Part shown: piece after piece, positions 40,006 to 49,619 of the stretch
Position numbering within the stretch: position 1 is the first letter of the stretch
Layout: each line of letters begins with the position of its first letter
NCBI GenBank assembly: GCA_963771545.1
Contig: CAVYTX010000003.1
Span: forward strand, 310,001-374,000
Reading direction: 5' to 3'
Source: CAKZLS01 sp963771545
Lineage (GTDB): Bacteria > Pseudomonadota > Alphaproteobacteria > Rhodospirillales > Defluviicoccaceae
DNA length: 64,000 nt
Notes under the pieces: generated by a model
Databases searched by the model: none
What the model was told of the DNA's origin: nothing
The model's input: only the letters and a program-made list of their open reading frames with translations
Translations under genes and position numbers: made by a program

Positions 40006-41256
40006 ATGAAATCGACGTCCACCGGGGAAAGACATAAAGAGTTTAAATTCTATGCCATTCTCACGATCTTGCTGGTCGGGTTCGTTGCTGTTTTCATTGA
40101 GCTTACCTCTTATCTGATCTTGGTCGTTCTCGATCAAAATTTCTACTTTCCTCTTGCCCTCAAAGACAAGGATCGGATCGAGAGCGAGGCGCGAGCCGGC
40201 AACATTCTCGCCAGCAACGAATTCAGCCGGGAGCTGGGCTGGGAACCTCGATCCGACAATGCCCATGGGTATCGGGGGCCTCCGAAAGACGTCGGGACCG
40301 CGGCCATCGCCTTGTTCGGCGACAGCTTCACGCTGGGCTTTCACCCCGTGGAAAAATCGTGGCCGCATCTGCTCGAGACCAAATTGGGGCGCCCGGTGCT
40401 GAATTTCGGTGTTGGCGGCTACGGCGTGGATCAGGCTTATTGGCGATTTAAGAAAAGGTATCTGGGTGAAATCCACACGCCCTACGTGGTCCTCGCCATC
40501 ATGTCCGAGAATATTGCGCGGAATCTGTCTCTCTACCGGGGATTCTATAACAGGCGGTCGAGCCTGGCGGCCACCAAGCCGAGATATCGGACCGCGGACG
40601 ATGGGCGAGTCGCGTATGTCGAAAACCCCCTGAATTCCATGGATGAACTGCCGAAACTGACGGACGTTGAGTTCCTGAGATCGATTGGCGAAAGAGATTA
40701 CTGGTACCAATATTTTGACCAATTCGACCTCAATGAAATGGTTGGGTTTCCGTATAGTTATTATTTTTTGAAAGCCTTACCCTATTATGTCAGCCGCTTT
40801 TACATGCACAGAATACAAGAGAGCGCCCCCTATAAGGATTTATATTCGGACGAGGAAGCAAAGAAAATACTGAGGGTTATTATAGAACGGTTCATCCAAG
40901 ACGCGAAATCGGTCGGGTCGTTCCCGGTGATTTTGTTTCTACCGAACTGGATGGATATGGACGACGTGGTCCACAAACACGAAAAAACGTGTTACGCGGA
41001 GTTTTTCGAAGACGTGAGAGCCGAACACCCGGCCACTTTCGATGGTTTATCTTATTTTATGCCCTACTTTTCTCATGGCGAGCCCATCTCCGAGTTCTTT
41101 CAGTCGCGGACGAACGGACACTACAACGCGCGGGGCGACAAGGTCTTGAGTGAAGGATTTTACGAGGAGTTGATGGCCGTCGACGGGGAACAAGCCCTGC
41201 TCGGAACAATTCACAAGAACGGGAAACCTCCGGGCGGCTCCGCCGCCACCCCATAG
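40006..41256 (+). CDS. Membrane-anchored SGNH/GDSL hydrolase-like protein
   Basis: A 416-residue protein with one N-terminal membrane segment (ILTILLVGFVAVFIELTSYLILVV) and an external SGNH domain. Block I is ALFGDSFTLGF with the serine, a glycine-rich NFGVGGYGVDQA gives block II, and the last block is NGHYNARGDKVLSEG with the histidine; a clear block V aspartate is replaced by Asn-Gly. Related proteins in polysaccharide clusters act as O-acetyl transferases or esterases on the glycan. The neighbouring O-antigen ligase supports that reading, but the reaction is unproven. Codon use is somewhat more AT-rich around 40680-40900 than in its neighbours. It ends 7 bases from convergent cobB. Confidence 0.75.
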   Translation: MKSTSTGERHKEFKFYAILTILLVGFVAVFIELTSYLILVVLDQNFYFPLALKDKDRIESEARAGNILASNEFSRELGWEPRSDNAHGYRGPPKDVGTAAIALFGDSFTLGFHPVEKSWPHLLETKLGRPVLNFGVGGYGVDQAYWRFKKRYLGEIHTPYVVLAIMSENIARNLSLYRGFYNRRSSLAATKPRYRTADDGRVAYVENPLNSMDELPKLTDVEFLRSIGERDYWYQYFDQFDLNEMVGFPYSYYFLKALPYYVSRFYMHRIQESAPYKDLYSDEEAKKILRVIIERFIQDAKSVGSFPVILFLPNWMDMDDVVHKHEKTCYAEFFEDVRAEHPATFDGLSYFMPYFSHGEPISEFFQSRTNGHYNARGDKVLSEGFYEELMAVDGEQALLGTIHKNGKPPGGSAATP

Positions 41257-41263
41257 CAGCGCT

Positions 41264-42001
41264 TTACAACGGCAGGCCTTCGCTCAGAATTTTCTCTACG
41301 TAAGCCGGCACGATTTGCGAGGCCGGGCCGTAAATGGCCTGCGCGAACAGCGTCGCCCCCGTCGAGGGTTCGAGGTTGAGCTCAACGGTATGCGCGTTCG
41401 TGAGTTCGCGCACATGACTGACGAAACCCGCCGCGGGATAGACGTTGCCCGACGTGCCGATGGACATGAACAGGGAACACTCTTCCAGCACGCGATAGAT
41501 GCGCTCCATCTCAAGGGGCATCTCGCCGAACCACACCACATGGGGCCGCATCCAGCCCAACTCGCCGCACGCCGGACAGGCGGTCTCGACGGTCAACTCC
41601 GTGTACCATTGAAACAGGCTTGTACATGCATCGCATCGCGCCTTGAGCAGTTCCCCGTGCATGTGCAAGAGCTTCCGGTTACCCGCCCGTTCGTGCAGAT
41701 CGTCGATGTTCTGGGTGACGATCAGCACCTCGCCAGGCCAATCGCGTTCAAGCCGAGCCAACGCCAGGTGGGCGGCGTTGGGGCCGACATCCGGGGCTTC
41801 CAGCTTCGCGCGCCGGTCGTTGTAGAAGTCCTGGACCAGGGCCGGGTTGCGCCGGAAGGCTTCGGGGGTGGCCACGTCCTCCAGTCGCACCTTTGACCAA
41901 ATCCCATCGGCGCACCGAAACGTATCGAGCCCGGACTCCTTGGAGACGCCGGCTCCGGTGAGGATCACGATATTGTGCCGGGGATGGTCGATTTGATGCA
42001 T
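41264..42001 (-). CDS. cobB: NAD-dependent protein deacylase, sirtuin (CobB)
   Basis: A 245-residue bacterial sirtuin that removes acetyl or succinyl groups from protein lysines using NAD. NAD-binding TGAGVSKESGLDTFR, TQNIDDLHERAG and the catalytic histidine in HMHGEL are present. Two cysteine pairs (CDAC and CPAC) bind zinc. The Tyr and Arg in FYNDRR correspond to residues that let class III sirtuins accept succinyl-lysine. ATG 42001 starts at the conserved domain; the frame open to 42265 overlaps the divergent phosphatase gene and is not used. It sits between an SGNH gene and a tyrosine-phosphatase gene, with about 30-70 bases of shared promoter space. Confidence 0.92.
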   Translation of the reverse strand: MHQIDHPRHNIVILTGAGVSKESGLDTFRCADGIWSKVRLEDVATPEAFRRNPALVQDFYNDRRAKLEAPDVGPNAAHLALARLERDWPGEVLIVTQNIDDLHERAGNRKLLHMHGELLKARCDACTSLFQWYTELTVETACPACGELGWMRPHVVWFGEMPLEMERIYRVLEECSLFMSIGTSGNVYPAAGFVSHVRELTNAHTVELNLEPSTGATLFAQAIYGPASQIVPAYVEKILSEGLPL

Positions 42002-42068
42002 CAGCGCCGTTGCCGCTTGTTCAGACTTCGTGATAGTCCGACCAGAGAAAGCTAGGGAGGAATTCGCT

Positions 42069-42542
42069 CTGGTCAATGTTTTGTTCGTGTGTTTGGGAAA
42101 CATCTGTCGGTCGCCCTCGGCCGAGGGTATTTTCCGCGCGCTCGTGGAACGAGAGAGCCTCTCGGATCGCATTACCGTCGACAGCGCCGGAACCGGCGCC
42201 TGGCATATTGGCAAGTCCCCCGATCCGCGGGCGCGAGCCGCCGCTCTTAGGCGTGGCGTCGACATTTCGGATTTGCGCGCCCGCGCCGCGCGGCCCGAGG
42301 ATTTTCATCGGTCCGACTATGTCTTGGCGATGGATCACGAGAACCTCGCGGATCTCTCAAGCATGTGCCCCCCGGGCATGGAAAGCCGCCTCTCCCTATT
42401 CCTGGATTTCGCGCCGGCGCTTGGCGAGCGGCAGGTTCCGGATCCCTATTACGGCGGAACCCAGGGTTTCGAGGTCATGCTGGATCTCATCGAGGCTGGA
42501 TCCCGCGAGTTGCTCGCCCATATCCGCCGCACGCACTTCTAG
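42069..42542 (+). CDS. Low-molecular-weight protein tyrosine phosphatase
   Basis: A 157-residue phosphatase. The P-loop CLGNICRSPSAEG (C-x5-R-S) comes right after the start, and the general-acid aspartate is in VPDPYYGG. In polysaccharide clusters such enzymes dephosphorylate Wzc-type tyrosine kinases, though none is in the window. Start: the family begins M-x-NVLFVCLGN. The codon at that place is CTG 42069, preceded by GGGAGGA at spacing about 7. The next upstream start, GTG 42030, lacks a ribosome-binding site and adds 13 unlikely residues. A CTG start is therefore likely, with GTG 42030 as fallback. The next gene begins 7 bases after the stop. Confidence 0.88.
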   Translation: MVNVLFVCLGNICRSPSAEGIFRALVERESLSDRITVDSAGTGAWHIGKSPDPRARAAALRRGVDISDLRARAARPEDFHRSDYVLAMDHENLADLSSMCPPGMESRLSLFLDFAPALGERQVPDPYYGGTQGFEVMLDLIEAGSRELLAHIRRTHF

Positions 42543-42549
42543 GCGGTCG

Positions 42550-43404
42550 GTGCCTCTTCGGATCGAACAAACAATCCAGCGCGTGACCGGCCAGCCATCG
42601 GTCGAGTTGACACCCATGGCCGGAGGATGTGTCGCCAATGTCAGGCGGTTTACGCTGCGGGACGGCGGGGCGGTCGTCGCCAAGTCCGGCGCGCCGGGCT
42701 CCAACCTCGCCCTCGAAGGGGCCTTGCTCCGTTACCTCGCCGAGCATGGCACAATGCCGGTCCCCGAGGTCCTGCATGCCGAGGATACTCTTTTGCTGAT
42801 GAGCTACGTGCAAACCGATGGCGGCATCGACGCGGCGGCCGAGACCGACGCCGGGAGCCTGCTCGCGAAGCTCCACTCCGTATCGGCGGATGCGTTTGGT
42901 TTCGAGCACGACACCCTTATCGGCGGCCTGCGCCAGCCCAATCCCTGGACGCCCTCGTGGCTCGATTTCTTCCGCAACCAGCGCCTCCTTTACATGGCCC
43001 GCGAAGCCCAGGACGCGGGCCGCCTGCCGGCGCGCCTGATGAGCCGTATCGAAGCGCTCGCGGGCCGGCTCGACCGGTGGATCGAGGAGCCGGAGCGGCC
43101 GTCCCTCGTTCATGGCGACATGTGGACGGGAAACGTGCTCTGTCGTGGCGGACGCATCGCCGCCTTCATCGACCCGGCCATCTCCTATGCCGACGCCGAG
43201 ATCGAGTTGGCGTTCGGCACCCTGTTCGGCACCTTTGGCGCGCCGTTCTTCGAGAGTTACCAACGCCGGCGGCCGCTGCGGCCCGGTTTCTTCGAACAAC
43301 GCCGGGATCTCTACAACCTTTATCCGCTGTTGGTGCATGTGCGGCTGTTCGGAGGTCACTACGTGTCCTCCGTCGAGGGCATCGTCCAGCGGTTCGGAGT
43401 TTAG
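42550..43404 (+). CDS. Fructosamine kinase family protein
   Basis: A 284-residue kinase-fold protein of the fructosamine-3-kinase/aminoglycoside phosphotransferase group, which phosphorylates sugars attached to protein amines so that they fall off. Landmarks are the N-terminal MAGGCVANVRRFTLRDG (glycine loop), VVAKSG with the ATP lysine, the catalytic SLVHGDMWTGNVL (HGD...N) and the metal aspartate in AAFIDPAISYAD. Start GTG 42550 sits 7 bases past the phosphatase stop; the long frame back to 42076 is the shadow of that gene. The phosphatase-fructosamine kinase pairing recurs in many bacteria. Metabolite or protein repair is the likely role. Confidence 0.88.
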   Translation: MPLRIEQTIQRVTGQPSVELTPMAGGCVANVRRFTLRDGGAVVAKSGAPGSNLALEGALLRYLAEHGTMPVPEVLHAEDTLLLMSYVQTDGGIDAAAETDAGSLLAKLHSVSADAFGFEHDTLIGGLRQPNPWTPSWLDFFRNQRLLYMAREAQDAGRLPARLMSRIEALAGRLDRWIEEPERPSLVHGDMWTGNVLCRGGRIAAFIDPAISYADAEIELAFGTLFGTFGAPFFESYQRRRPLRPGFFEQRRDLYNLYPLLVHVRLFGGHYVSSVEGIVQRFGV

Positions 43405-43409
43405 AACTC

Positions 43410-44087
43410 GTGTCCGTATCGCCGCGGCTTGTCATTTTCGATTGCGACGGCGTTCTCGTGGACAGCGAGATCATCGCCAGCCGAGTGCTATCTCGGGAGT
43501 TGACCGGCTTGGGTTTGCCGCTGACGCCCGGCGATTGCATCGCCGAGTTTACCGGCGTCAGCATGGCGACGGCGATGGCGCGCATCGAGACGATGATGGG
43601 GCGCGCGCTGCCCGGCGATTTCGAAACGACCCTTCAGCAAAGGGATTTCGAGGCGTTCAGCGCCGAGGTTCAGCCCATGCGCGGCGTCAAGGCGATGCTG
43701 CCGAGATTGACCATCCCGCATTGCATCGCCTCTTCCGGCGCCATCGCCAAGATGCGGCTGACGCTCTCCGCGTCCGGGCTGCTCTCCTATTTCGAGCCGC
43801 ACCTGTTCAGCGCCCAGATGGTCGAGCACGGGAAACCGGCTCCCGACCTGTTTCTGTACGCGGCCGGGCGGATGGGCGCCGAGCCCGAAGCGTGCGTGGT
43901 GGTGGAAGACAGCATCGCCGGCGTGCAAGCGGGGTTGGCCGCCGGGATGCGCGTCCTGGGCTTCGCGGGCGGCAGTCACGCGGACGCCGCATACGAGGCG
44001 ATGCTCGGGCGGTCCGGCGCGGAGAGGGTGTTCAAGGAAATGGCGGACCTGCCGGACCTTCTCGATCGTTCCATCGTTTCATTCTGA
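43410..44087 (+). CDS. HAD-superfamily phosphatase (subfamily IA)
   Basis: A 225-residue HAD hydrolase. Motif I is FDCDGVLVDSE with the nucleophile Asp, motif II is IASSG, motif III is the lysine of HGKPAPD, and motif IV is VVVEDSIAGVQAG. The alpha-helical cap between about 15 and 85 places it with phosphoglycolate/sugar phosphatases and beta-phosphoglucomutases. The substrate is probably a sugar phosphate but is not determined by sequence. Start GTG 43410 lies 5 bases after the fructosamine kinase stop, so the three genes 42069-44087 form one operon. The 160 bases after it contain no gene. Confidence 0.87.
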   Translation: MSVSPRLVIFDCDGVLVDSEIIASRVLSRELTGLGLPLTPGDCIAEFTGVSMATAMARIETMMGRALPGDFETTLQQRDFEAFSAEVQPMRGVKAMLPRLTIPHCIASSGAIAKMRLTLSASGLLSYFEPHLFSAQMVEHGKPAPDLFLYAAGRMGAEPEACVVVEDSIAGVQAGLAAGMRVLGFAGGSHADAAYEAMLGRSGAERVFKEMADLPDLLDRSIVSF

Positions 44088-44247
44088 AAGCATCAAGATC
44101 CGAATGTTGCAATGCACAACGCGAAGCGGGTAAGGTCGCGGCCTGATAGCGAATTGGAAAGCAAACCATGCGTCGATCGGGTTCGGCCCTAAATGAGGCT
44201 CGCAACGCTGCTCATTGCCGCGTCACTTACGGCGAGGATGATCGTCG

Positions 44248-46230
44248 ATGTGCGGCATAGCCGGCGTTGTCGACACGGGCGGCACCCTTCCGGAGGACCG
44301 TTTGGAGACTTTGGCGTCGGCGATGGCGGCGCGGCTCATTCATCGCGGCCCGGACGCAAGCGGTGTCTGGTGCGATCCCTCGGCCGGCGTGGCGCTCGGC
44401 CATCGGCGCCTGTCGATCCTCGATCTCTCGGAAGCGGGCGCCCAGCCGATGGTCTCGCCGTCGGGCCGCTACGTCATCAGCTACAATGGCGAGATTTATA
44501 ATTTCCGCGACCTGGCGGCCGATCTTTCGGCCGAAGGTCATCGGTTCCGAGGACATTCGGATACGGAAGTCCTGTTGACCGCGATCGAGGCCTGGGGCGT
44601 GCATGAAGCGCTCATCCGGTCGCAAGGGATGTTCGCGTTCGCACTTTGGGACAGGCGGGACCGCACGCTGACGCTGGCACGCGACCGGGTCGGCAAGAAG
44701 CCGCTCTACTACGGGCGGTGCGGCCGGTCCGTGGCGTTTGCCTCCGAACTGAAAGCTTTTCTCGTTCATCCGGACTTCACGGGCAATATCGATCGTCAAG
44801 GGTTGGGTCTTTTTCTCAAGTACGGTTGGGTGCCGACGCCGTATTGCATCTACAGCGATCTTCGCAAGTTGCTGCCTGGCTCCTATGTGACCGTGAGCGC
44901 GGAGACGGACGTCCTGGAAGCCGAGCCGGTGGTGTTCTGGAGCGCCAGAGAGGCCGCGGAGAGAGGCGAGCGCGAACCGTTCAAGGGCAGCTTCGAGGAC
45001 GCCGTCGACGAGCTCGAACGTCTGCTCGGCGATGCCGTCGGCAAGAGGATGATTTCAGACGTGCCGCTTGGGGCGTTGCTTTCGGGTGGCATCGATTCTT
45101 CCAGCATCGTTTCGCTGATGCAGGCTCAAAGCGACCGCCCGGTCAAAACCTTTTCCATCGGCGTCGATTCCCAGGACCACGACGAGGCTGAATACGCAAA
45201 AGCCATCGCCGCCCATCTCGGAACCGATCATCGTGAGCTCTACGTCACCCGGGAAGATGTCACCCGCATCATCCCGGACTTGCCGAACATCTACGACGAG
45301 CCCTTCGCGGACTCCTCGCAGATCCCGACTTTCCTGGTCTCCGAGTTGGCGCGGCGCGAGGTCACGGTGGCGTTGTCGGGGGACGGCGGCGACGAGGCTT
45401 TTATCGGCTATCCGGTGTATCACGACGCCCTGAGGCGGTGGCGGGAGGTTTCGCGCATTCCTCTCGCGGTTCGCCGTCCGCTGGCGGCAGCGTTGCGGGT
45501 GACGAGACGCCGGACGTGGTCGGCGATGAACTCCGCGCCCGCGAGAGCGCTGAACATGCCAAGCAAGTGGCACAGGCGGGCGAGCCGGTTGGCGCTCAAT
45601 AGTTGGCAATTGTCGGCGGAATGCCCGGAGGACATGCTGGATCGCTATCGCATGTCCGACCCGTTCGCGGATACGGTGACGTCCGGCACGGAAAAAGCGA
45701 GATCACTGTTCGCCGCCGGCCGGGGACCCGCGAATACGAGCGAGCCGTTGCGAGCCATGCGGTACATGGATGTGATAAATTTCATGAGCGACGACGTGCT
45801 GGTCAAGGTGGACCGGGCGAGCATGGCGGCCAGCCTGGAAGTGCGGAGCCCGCTCCTCGATCATCGCGTCATCGAGTTTGCGTGGAGTTTGCCGCTCGCG
45901 TACTGCCTGGATGATCGCAACGGCAAGCGCGTATTGAAGAGTATGCTGGAGCGTTATGTGCCGAGGCCGCTATTCGACCGTCCGAAGCAGGGGTTTGCCT
46001 TGCCGTCCGAATGGCTGAGAGAATCGATGCGCGAATGGGTGGGCGATCAACTCAGCGAGGAGCGTTTGCGCCATCACCAATGCTTCGATGCCAAGGCGCT
46101 CTCGCGTTTTTGGCGCCAGCATCGCGCGGGGTGGAAGCGGCTGAACCACGTGATGTTTCACCTGGCGATTTTCGAGGGTTGGCGAACGGCCCAGCAAAGG
46201 TCGACGATCGCCAACGCGGCGCATTGCTGA
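44248..46230 (+). CDS. asnB: Asparagine synthase (glutamine-hydrolysing) family amidotransferase 1
   Basis: A 660-residue AsnB-type enzyme. The N-terminal Ntn glutaminase begins MCGIAGVVD with Cys2 as nucleophile, followed by IHRGPDASG and SYNGEIYNFRDL. The synthase half has the ATP pyrophosphatase loop LLSGGIDSSSIV and ALSGDGGDEAF. Free asparagine synthesis is one possibility, but two such genes in a polysaccharide island are more typical of amidotransferases that amidate uronic-acid sugars of a glycan, as in exosortase-associated clusters. Start ATG 44248 must be right because Cys must be residue 2; GGCGAGG lies upstream. The next gene (ABC exporter) is 207 bases away. Confidence 0.9.
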   Translation: MCGIAGVVDTGGTLPEDRLETLASAMAARLIHRGPDASGVWCDPSAGVALGHRRLSILDLSEAGAQPMVSPSGRYVISYNGEIYNFRDLAADLSAEGHRFRGHSDTEVLLTAIEAWGVHEALIRSQGMFAFALWDRRDRTLTLARDRVGKKPLYYGRCGRSVAFASELKAFLVHPDFTGNIDRQGLGLFLKYGWVPTPYCIYSDLRKLLPGSYVTVSAETDVLEAEPVVFWSAREAAERGEREPFKGSFEDAVDELERLLGDAVGKRMISDVPLGALLSGGIDSSSIVSLMQAQSDRPVKTFSIGVDSQDHDEAEYAKAIAAHLGTDHRELYVTREDVTRIIPDLPNIYDEPFADSSQIPTFLVSELARREVTVALSGDGGDEAFIGYPVYHDALRRWREVSRIPLAVRRPLAAALRVTRRRTWSAMNSAPARALNMPSKWHRRASRLALNSWQLSAECPEDMLDRYRMSDPFADTVTSGTEKARSLFAAGRGPANTSEPLRAMRYMDVINFMSDDVLVKVDRASMAASLEVRSPLLDHRVIEFAWSLPLAYCLDDRNGKRVLKSMLERYVPRPLFDRPKQGFALPSEWLRESMREWVGDQLSEERLRHHQCFDAKALSRFWRQHRAGWKRLNHVMFHLAIFEGWRTAQQRSTIANAAHC

Positions 46231-46437
46231 GATGGAGACAAGACGCGCGATCGGGGATCGTTGGCATGAGCCTCTAGATGGCGGACCGCTCTTGCTCCGC
46301 GGGCGATATGCGGCTAGTGGTCTCGATCTACCGCATGGTACCCATACGATCGTGTTTTCTGCTCTCTCGTCAGGAGATTGCGCGCCGGCGATGGGGACCC
46401 GCAGAATCCTTGATGTGTCCGCGAGCGATTGGTCGAC

Positions 46438-48189
46438 ATGCGCACAGTCCTAAAGATCTTTTTCAAATCGGAAGGCGCGTCACCGTGGATCACGCTTGTT
46501 TGCCTTCTCTCCGCCAATCTCGCGGCCGGAATTGGCATCGCGACGATGCTGCCGCTGCTCACGATCGCGACCCAGACCGACAGTTCTTCGCCGGCATTGA
46601 AGATGGCGCGGGACTTTTTCGCAAACGCGGGGTTGCCGCTTCAGGTCGAACCGCTCCTGATCATCGTCGTCGTGGCGCTGGTGCTGAAAAGCGTGTTGAC
46701 CTACGTGGCCAATTGCTACACGGGGTTCGCGGTCATGGAGGTCACGACCCGGTATCGCAAGAAAGCCATTCGACTGTTCATGAATTCGCAATGGCAATGG
46801 TATGTGCAACAGCCGGCTGGGCGTCTCAATCATGCCCTTATGGGCTTGACCGGCGCCCTCGGTTCATCCTACCGCTTCGCGGCCGCCTTTGTCGCCCAAA
46901 CCGTTGAGACAGCCGTCCTCATTATCGTCGCGCTGGTCGTCTCGTGGAAAGTCGCGGTCGTCGGCGCGTTCGCGGGGATCGTGATCGCCGCCGCGCTTGA
47001 CCGGTTCGTGCGCCGGTCCCGCCGGGTCGGGCGCAAGGAAATTATCCGCCAGCGCGAGCTGGCGGTGGTCTGGGGCAACACGTCGGGCAACTTTAAGGTG
47101 CTCAAGGGCATGGCCCGGGAACGCGCTTTCCTGCGCATGTTCGAAGACAAACTGATGGCCTGGCGCGCGGCCGCGCGCAAGCAGGTCGTCAACAAGGAGG
47201 CGCGTAGTGCTTTCCAGGACGTTCTATTCGCTTTTTTAGCGGGATTGGGCGCCTATCTAGCCGTCGTTGTCTGGGGTCTTCCCATTGTTGAACTGATCGT
47301 CATATTCGTCATCATCAATCGCGCCGTGCGCGGAATCGGCAAACTGCAGGGCTTCTACCAGCAAGCGGTCGCCGGTGAATACCCCTACATCGAACTGCAG
47401 GCGGTAATGAGTGAGATCCGGGAGGCCGCCGAACCCGATCGGGGGACGATCCCGGCCGAATTCAAAACGGCCTGCCGATTTGAGGATGTCACCTTTTCGT
47501 ATGGAAAGGTGCCGGTCTTGAATTCGGTGGATCTGGAGATCCCGTTTGGCGAAATCACCGTGATCACGGGGCCCTCCGGCGCCGGCAAGACGACGATTGC
47601 CGACCTGGTGCTCGGCATTTTCAGACCCCTCGAGGGCAGGATCACCCTCGACGGATTGCCCTTGGACGAGATTAGCTTGAGAAGCTGGCGCCGCCTTGTC
47701 GGCTACGTGGCGCAGGACCCCGGCCTTTACCACGACACCATTTTGGCGAACATCCGCCTGGGTGATACGAGCATAACCATTGAAATGATCGAGGAGGCGC
47801 TGCGGTTGGCGGAAGCCTACGACTTTGTCGCCAAGCGGCCGGAAGGGATAAATACCGTACTTGGTCAAGGAGGAATGCGTTTCTCCGGCGGCCAGCGTAA
47901 GCGCATTGCGCTTGCGAGAGCCATCGTCCGCCGCCCGCGGCTGCTCATTCTGGACGAAGTGACCAGCGCTCTTGATCCGGAGAACGAAGCGATCGTCTGC
48001 CATTCGGTGCGACGCATCTCCCGCGATATGGCGGTGCTGGCGATCACCCACCGTCCCGCGTTTCTTGAGATCGCGGACAACGTCTATGAGTTGAACGACG
48101 GGACTTTGCGGCGGATCGACGCCGCGCCATTGATCGCGGCGGCGGGCGGTCCAACGGTGTATCCCGTTCGTTCCGGGCTAAACAAGTGA
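46438..48189 (+). CDS. ABC exporter, MsbA/lipid-flippase type (fused membrane and ATPase domains)
   Basis: A 583-residue half-transporter. Six membrane segments occupy about 20-320; the ATPase follows with Walker A GPSGAGKTT, signature FSGGQRKR, Walker B LLILDEVTSALD and H-loop AITHRP, all intact. Such proteins flip lipid-linked sugars, lipid A or other lipids across the inner membrane; between two amidotransferase genes and a glycosyltransferase, a lipid-linked oligosaccharide is the natural guess. Start ATG 46438 is preferred to TTG 46429. Its stop overlaps the next start (TGATG), so the glycosyltransferase is translationally coupled. Confidence 0.88.
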   Translation: MRTVLKIFFKSEGASPWITLVCLLSANLAAGIGIATMLPLLTIATQTDSSSPALKMARDFFANAGLPLQVEPLLIIVVVALVLKSVLTYVANCYTGFAVMEVTTRYRKKAIRLFMNSQWQWYVQQPAGRLNHALMGLTGALGSSYRFAAAFVAQTVETAVLIIVALVVSWKVAVVGAFAGIVIAAALDRFVRRSRRVGRKEIIRQRELAVVWGNTSGNFKVLKGMARERAFLRMFEDKLMAWRAAARKQVVNKEARSAFQDVLFAFLAGLGAYLAVVVWGLPIVELIVIFVIINRAVRGIGKLQGFYQQAVAGEYPYIELQAVMSEIREAAEPDRGTIPAEFKTACRFEDVTFSYGKVPVLNSVDLEIPFGEITVITGPSGAGKTTIADLVLGIFRPLEGRITLDGLPLDEISLRSWRRLVGYVAQDPGLYHDTILANIRLGDTSITIEMIEEALRLAEAYDFVAKRPEGINTVLGQGGMRFSGGQRKRIALARAIVRRPRLLILDEVTSALDPENEAIVCHSVRRISRDMAVLAITHRPAFLEIADNVYELNDGTLRRIDAAPLIAAAGGPTVYPVRSGLNK

Positions 48190-49601
48190 TGCCCATACTG
48201 GCGTCCGCTCTTGCCGGCGACTTGCGAAGCCCGCCAATCAGCGGGCCGGCGCATCCGCCCGTCGGTTCCAGAAAAAAGATCGCGCTCGTTCTTCATGGGT
48301 TCTCGGGCGGCGGCATGGAGCGTTCCATGCTGCGTCTCGCGTCCGGACTGCAATCGGCCGGCCATGCCGTGGAGTTTGTTGTCAAGAGGCGCCAAGGCGA
48401 ACTCGCCCAGCAAATCCCCGAGAGCATAGCGGTACACGAGATCGGCTCGGTCTTTCACGGCCGGCCCATAAATCGGGCGACCACGAAAGTGGGCAAAGTC
48501 ATTAGACGAACAAAAAAAACAGTGAGAAAACTCAGGCGCTATGGGCCCCTGTGGGCCCACCTCCTGTGGAGCGACCCCTCGAACTGGCGACTGTTTTCGA
48601 CCACCGAGCAAAGAGCGTTGCGTTCCCTCGATCGCCTCGAGGCCTTGCCCGGCTTGGTTAGCTATCTTCGGCGCGAGCGGCCCGACGCCGTGTTGGCGGC
48701 GGAACCGCATTACAACACGATGGCCGTATTGGCGCGACGGATCGCGCGGGCGCCCGCCCGTGTCGTGCTGAGCGAGAGAATTCAGCCCTCGATGCGCGAA
48801 CGCCGTAATGGGCCATGGCGGCATCCCTACTTGAAGGATTTTCTGCGCAAGACCTATCTTTCAGCCGACGCCATCGCGGCCGTTTCCGACGGCGTCGCCG
48901 ACGATCTCGCCATCTGCTCTGGTATTCCGCGGGACCGTATTACGACGATCTACAACCCGGTCGTCGGGCCCGATATCGCCCTGATGGCCGAGGAGCCCGT
49001 CGCCGAACCTTATTTTGAACCGGGCACGCCCCCCGTTGTCCTTGCGGTTGGGCGACTGGATCCTCAAAAGGACTACCCGACCCTCATCCGGGCCTTCGCG
49101 CGGCTGCGCCGCGGACGCGAGGCGCGTCTGGTCATCCTCGGCGCCGGACACCGTCTCCGTCCCTTATATCGGCATGAGCTCATCGACCTCGCCGCCGGCC
49201 TGGGTATCGCCGACGATCTCATCCTGCCGGGTTACGTGGACAATCCCTTCGCCTACATGGCGCGCGCGCGGGTTTTTGTCTTGTCGTCCACTCACGAAGG
49301 ATTGCCGGGCGTTCTCATCCAGGCGCTCGCCTGCGGATGTCCCTCGGTCAGCACGGACTGCCCGAGCGGACCCCGGGAAATCCTCGAAAACGGGCGATAC
49401 GGCGCCTTGGTTCCGGTTGGTGACGAGGCCGCCATGGCGGCGGCGATCGAGCAGACGCTGGAAAAGCCCATCGACTCCGCGATTTTAAAGGCCCGGGCTG
49501 ATACCTTCTCGATCGGCCGAGCCGTTGACTCCTATCTTCGTTTGCTGTTGGGCCCCGGCGGAAACGCCGATCGAGCGATCGCTCGGCAGGCTGGAGCATA
49601 G
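48189..49601 (+). CDS. Glycosyltransferase family 4
   Basis: A 470-residue GT-B enzyme. The N-terminal domain has the acceptor-side glycine loop HGFSGGGMERSML. The C-terminal domain begins PVVLAVGRLDPQKDYPTLI and has the E-x7-E motif of retaining GT4 enzymes, HEGLPGVLIQALACG, for nucleotide-sugar binding. It transfers a hexose or uronic sugar to a lipid-linked acceptor at the cytoplasmic face. The insert around 110-150 is basic. Start ATG 48189 overlaps the ABC stop. The second AsnB-type gene follows 18 bases downstream, so exporter, transferase and amidotransferase are one transcription unit. Confidence 0.9.
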   Translation: MPILASALAGDLRSPPISGPAHPPVGSRKKIALVLHGFSGGGMERSMLRLASGLQSAGHAVEFVVKRRQGELAQQIPESIAVHEIGSVFHGRPINRATTKVGKVIRRTKKTVRKLRRYGPLWAHLLWSDPSNWRLFSTTEQRALRSLDRLEALPGLVSYLRRERPDAVLAAEPHYNTMAVLARRIARAPARVVLSERIQPSMRERRNGPWRHPYLKDFLRKTYLSADAIAAVSDGVADDLAICSGIPRDRITTIYNPVVGPDIALMAEEPVAEPYFEPGTPPVVLAVGRLDPQKDYPTLIRAFARLRRGREARLVILGAGHRLRPLYRHELIDLAAGLGIADDLILPGYVDNPFAYMARARVFVLSSTHEGLPGVLIQALACGCPSVSTDCPSGPREILENGRYGALVPVGDEAAMAAAIEQTLEKPIDSAILKARADTFSIGRAVDSYLRLLLGPGGNADRAIARQAGA

Positions 49602-49619
49602 AAAGGAAACCGCGTAACC

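Noticed and set aside
46232..46437. Possible small gene between the first amidotransferase and the ABC exporter
   Set aside because: A 73-codon frame exists, but it has no ribosome-binding site, no family resemblance and it overlaps the exporter start.
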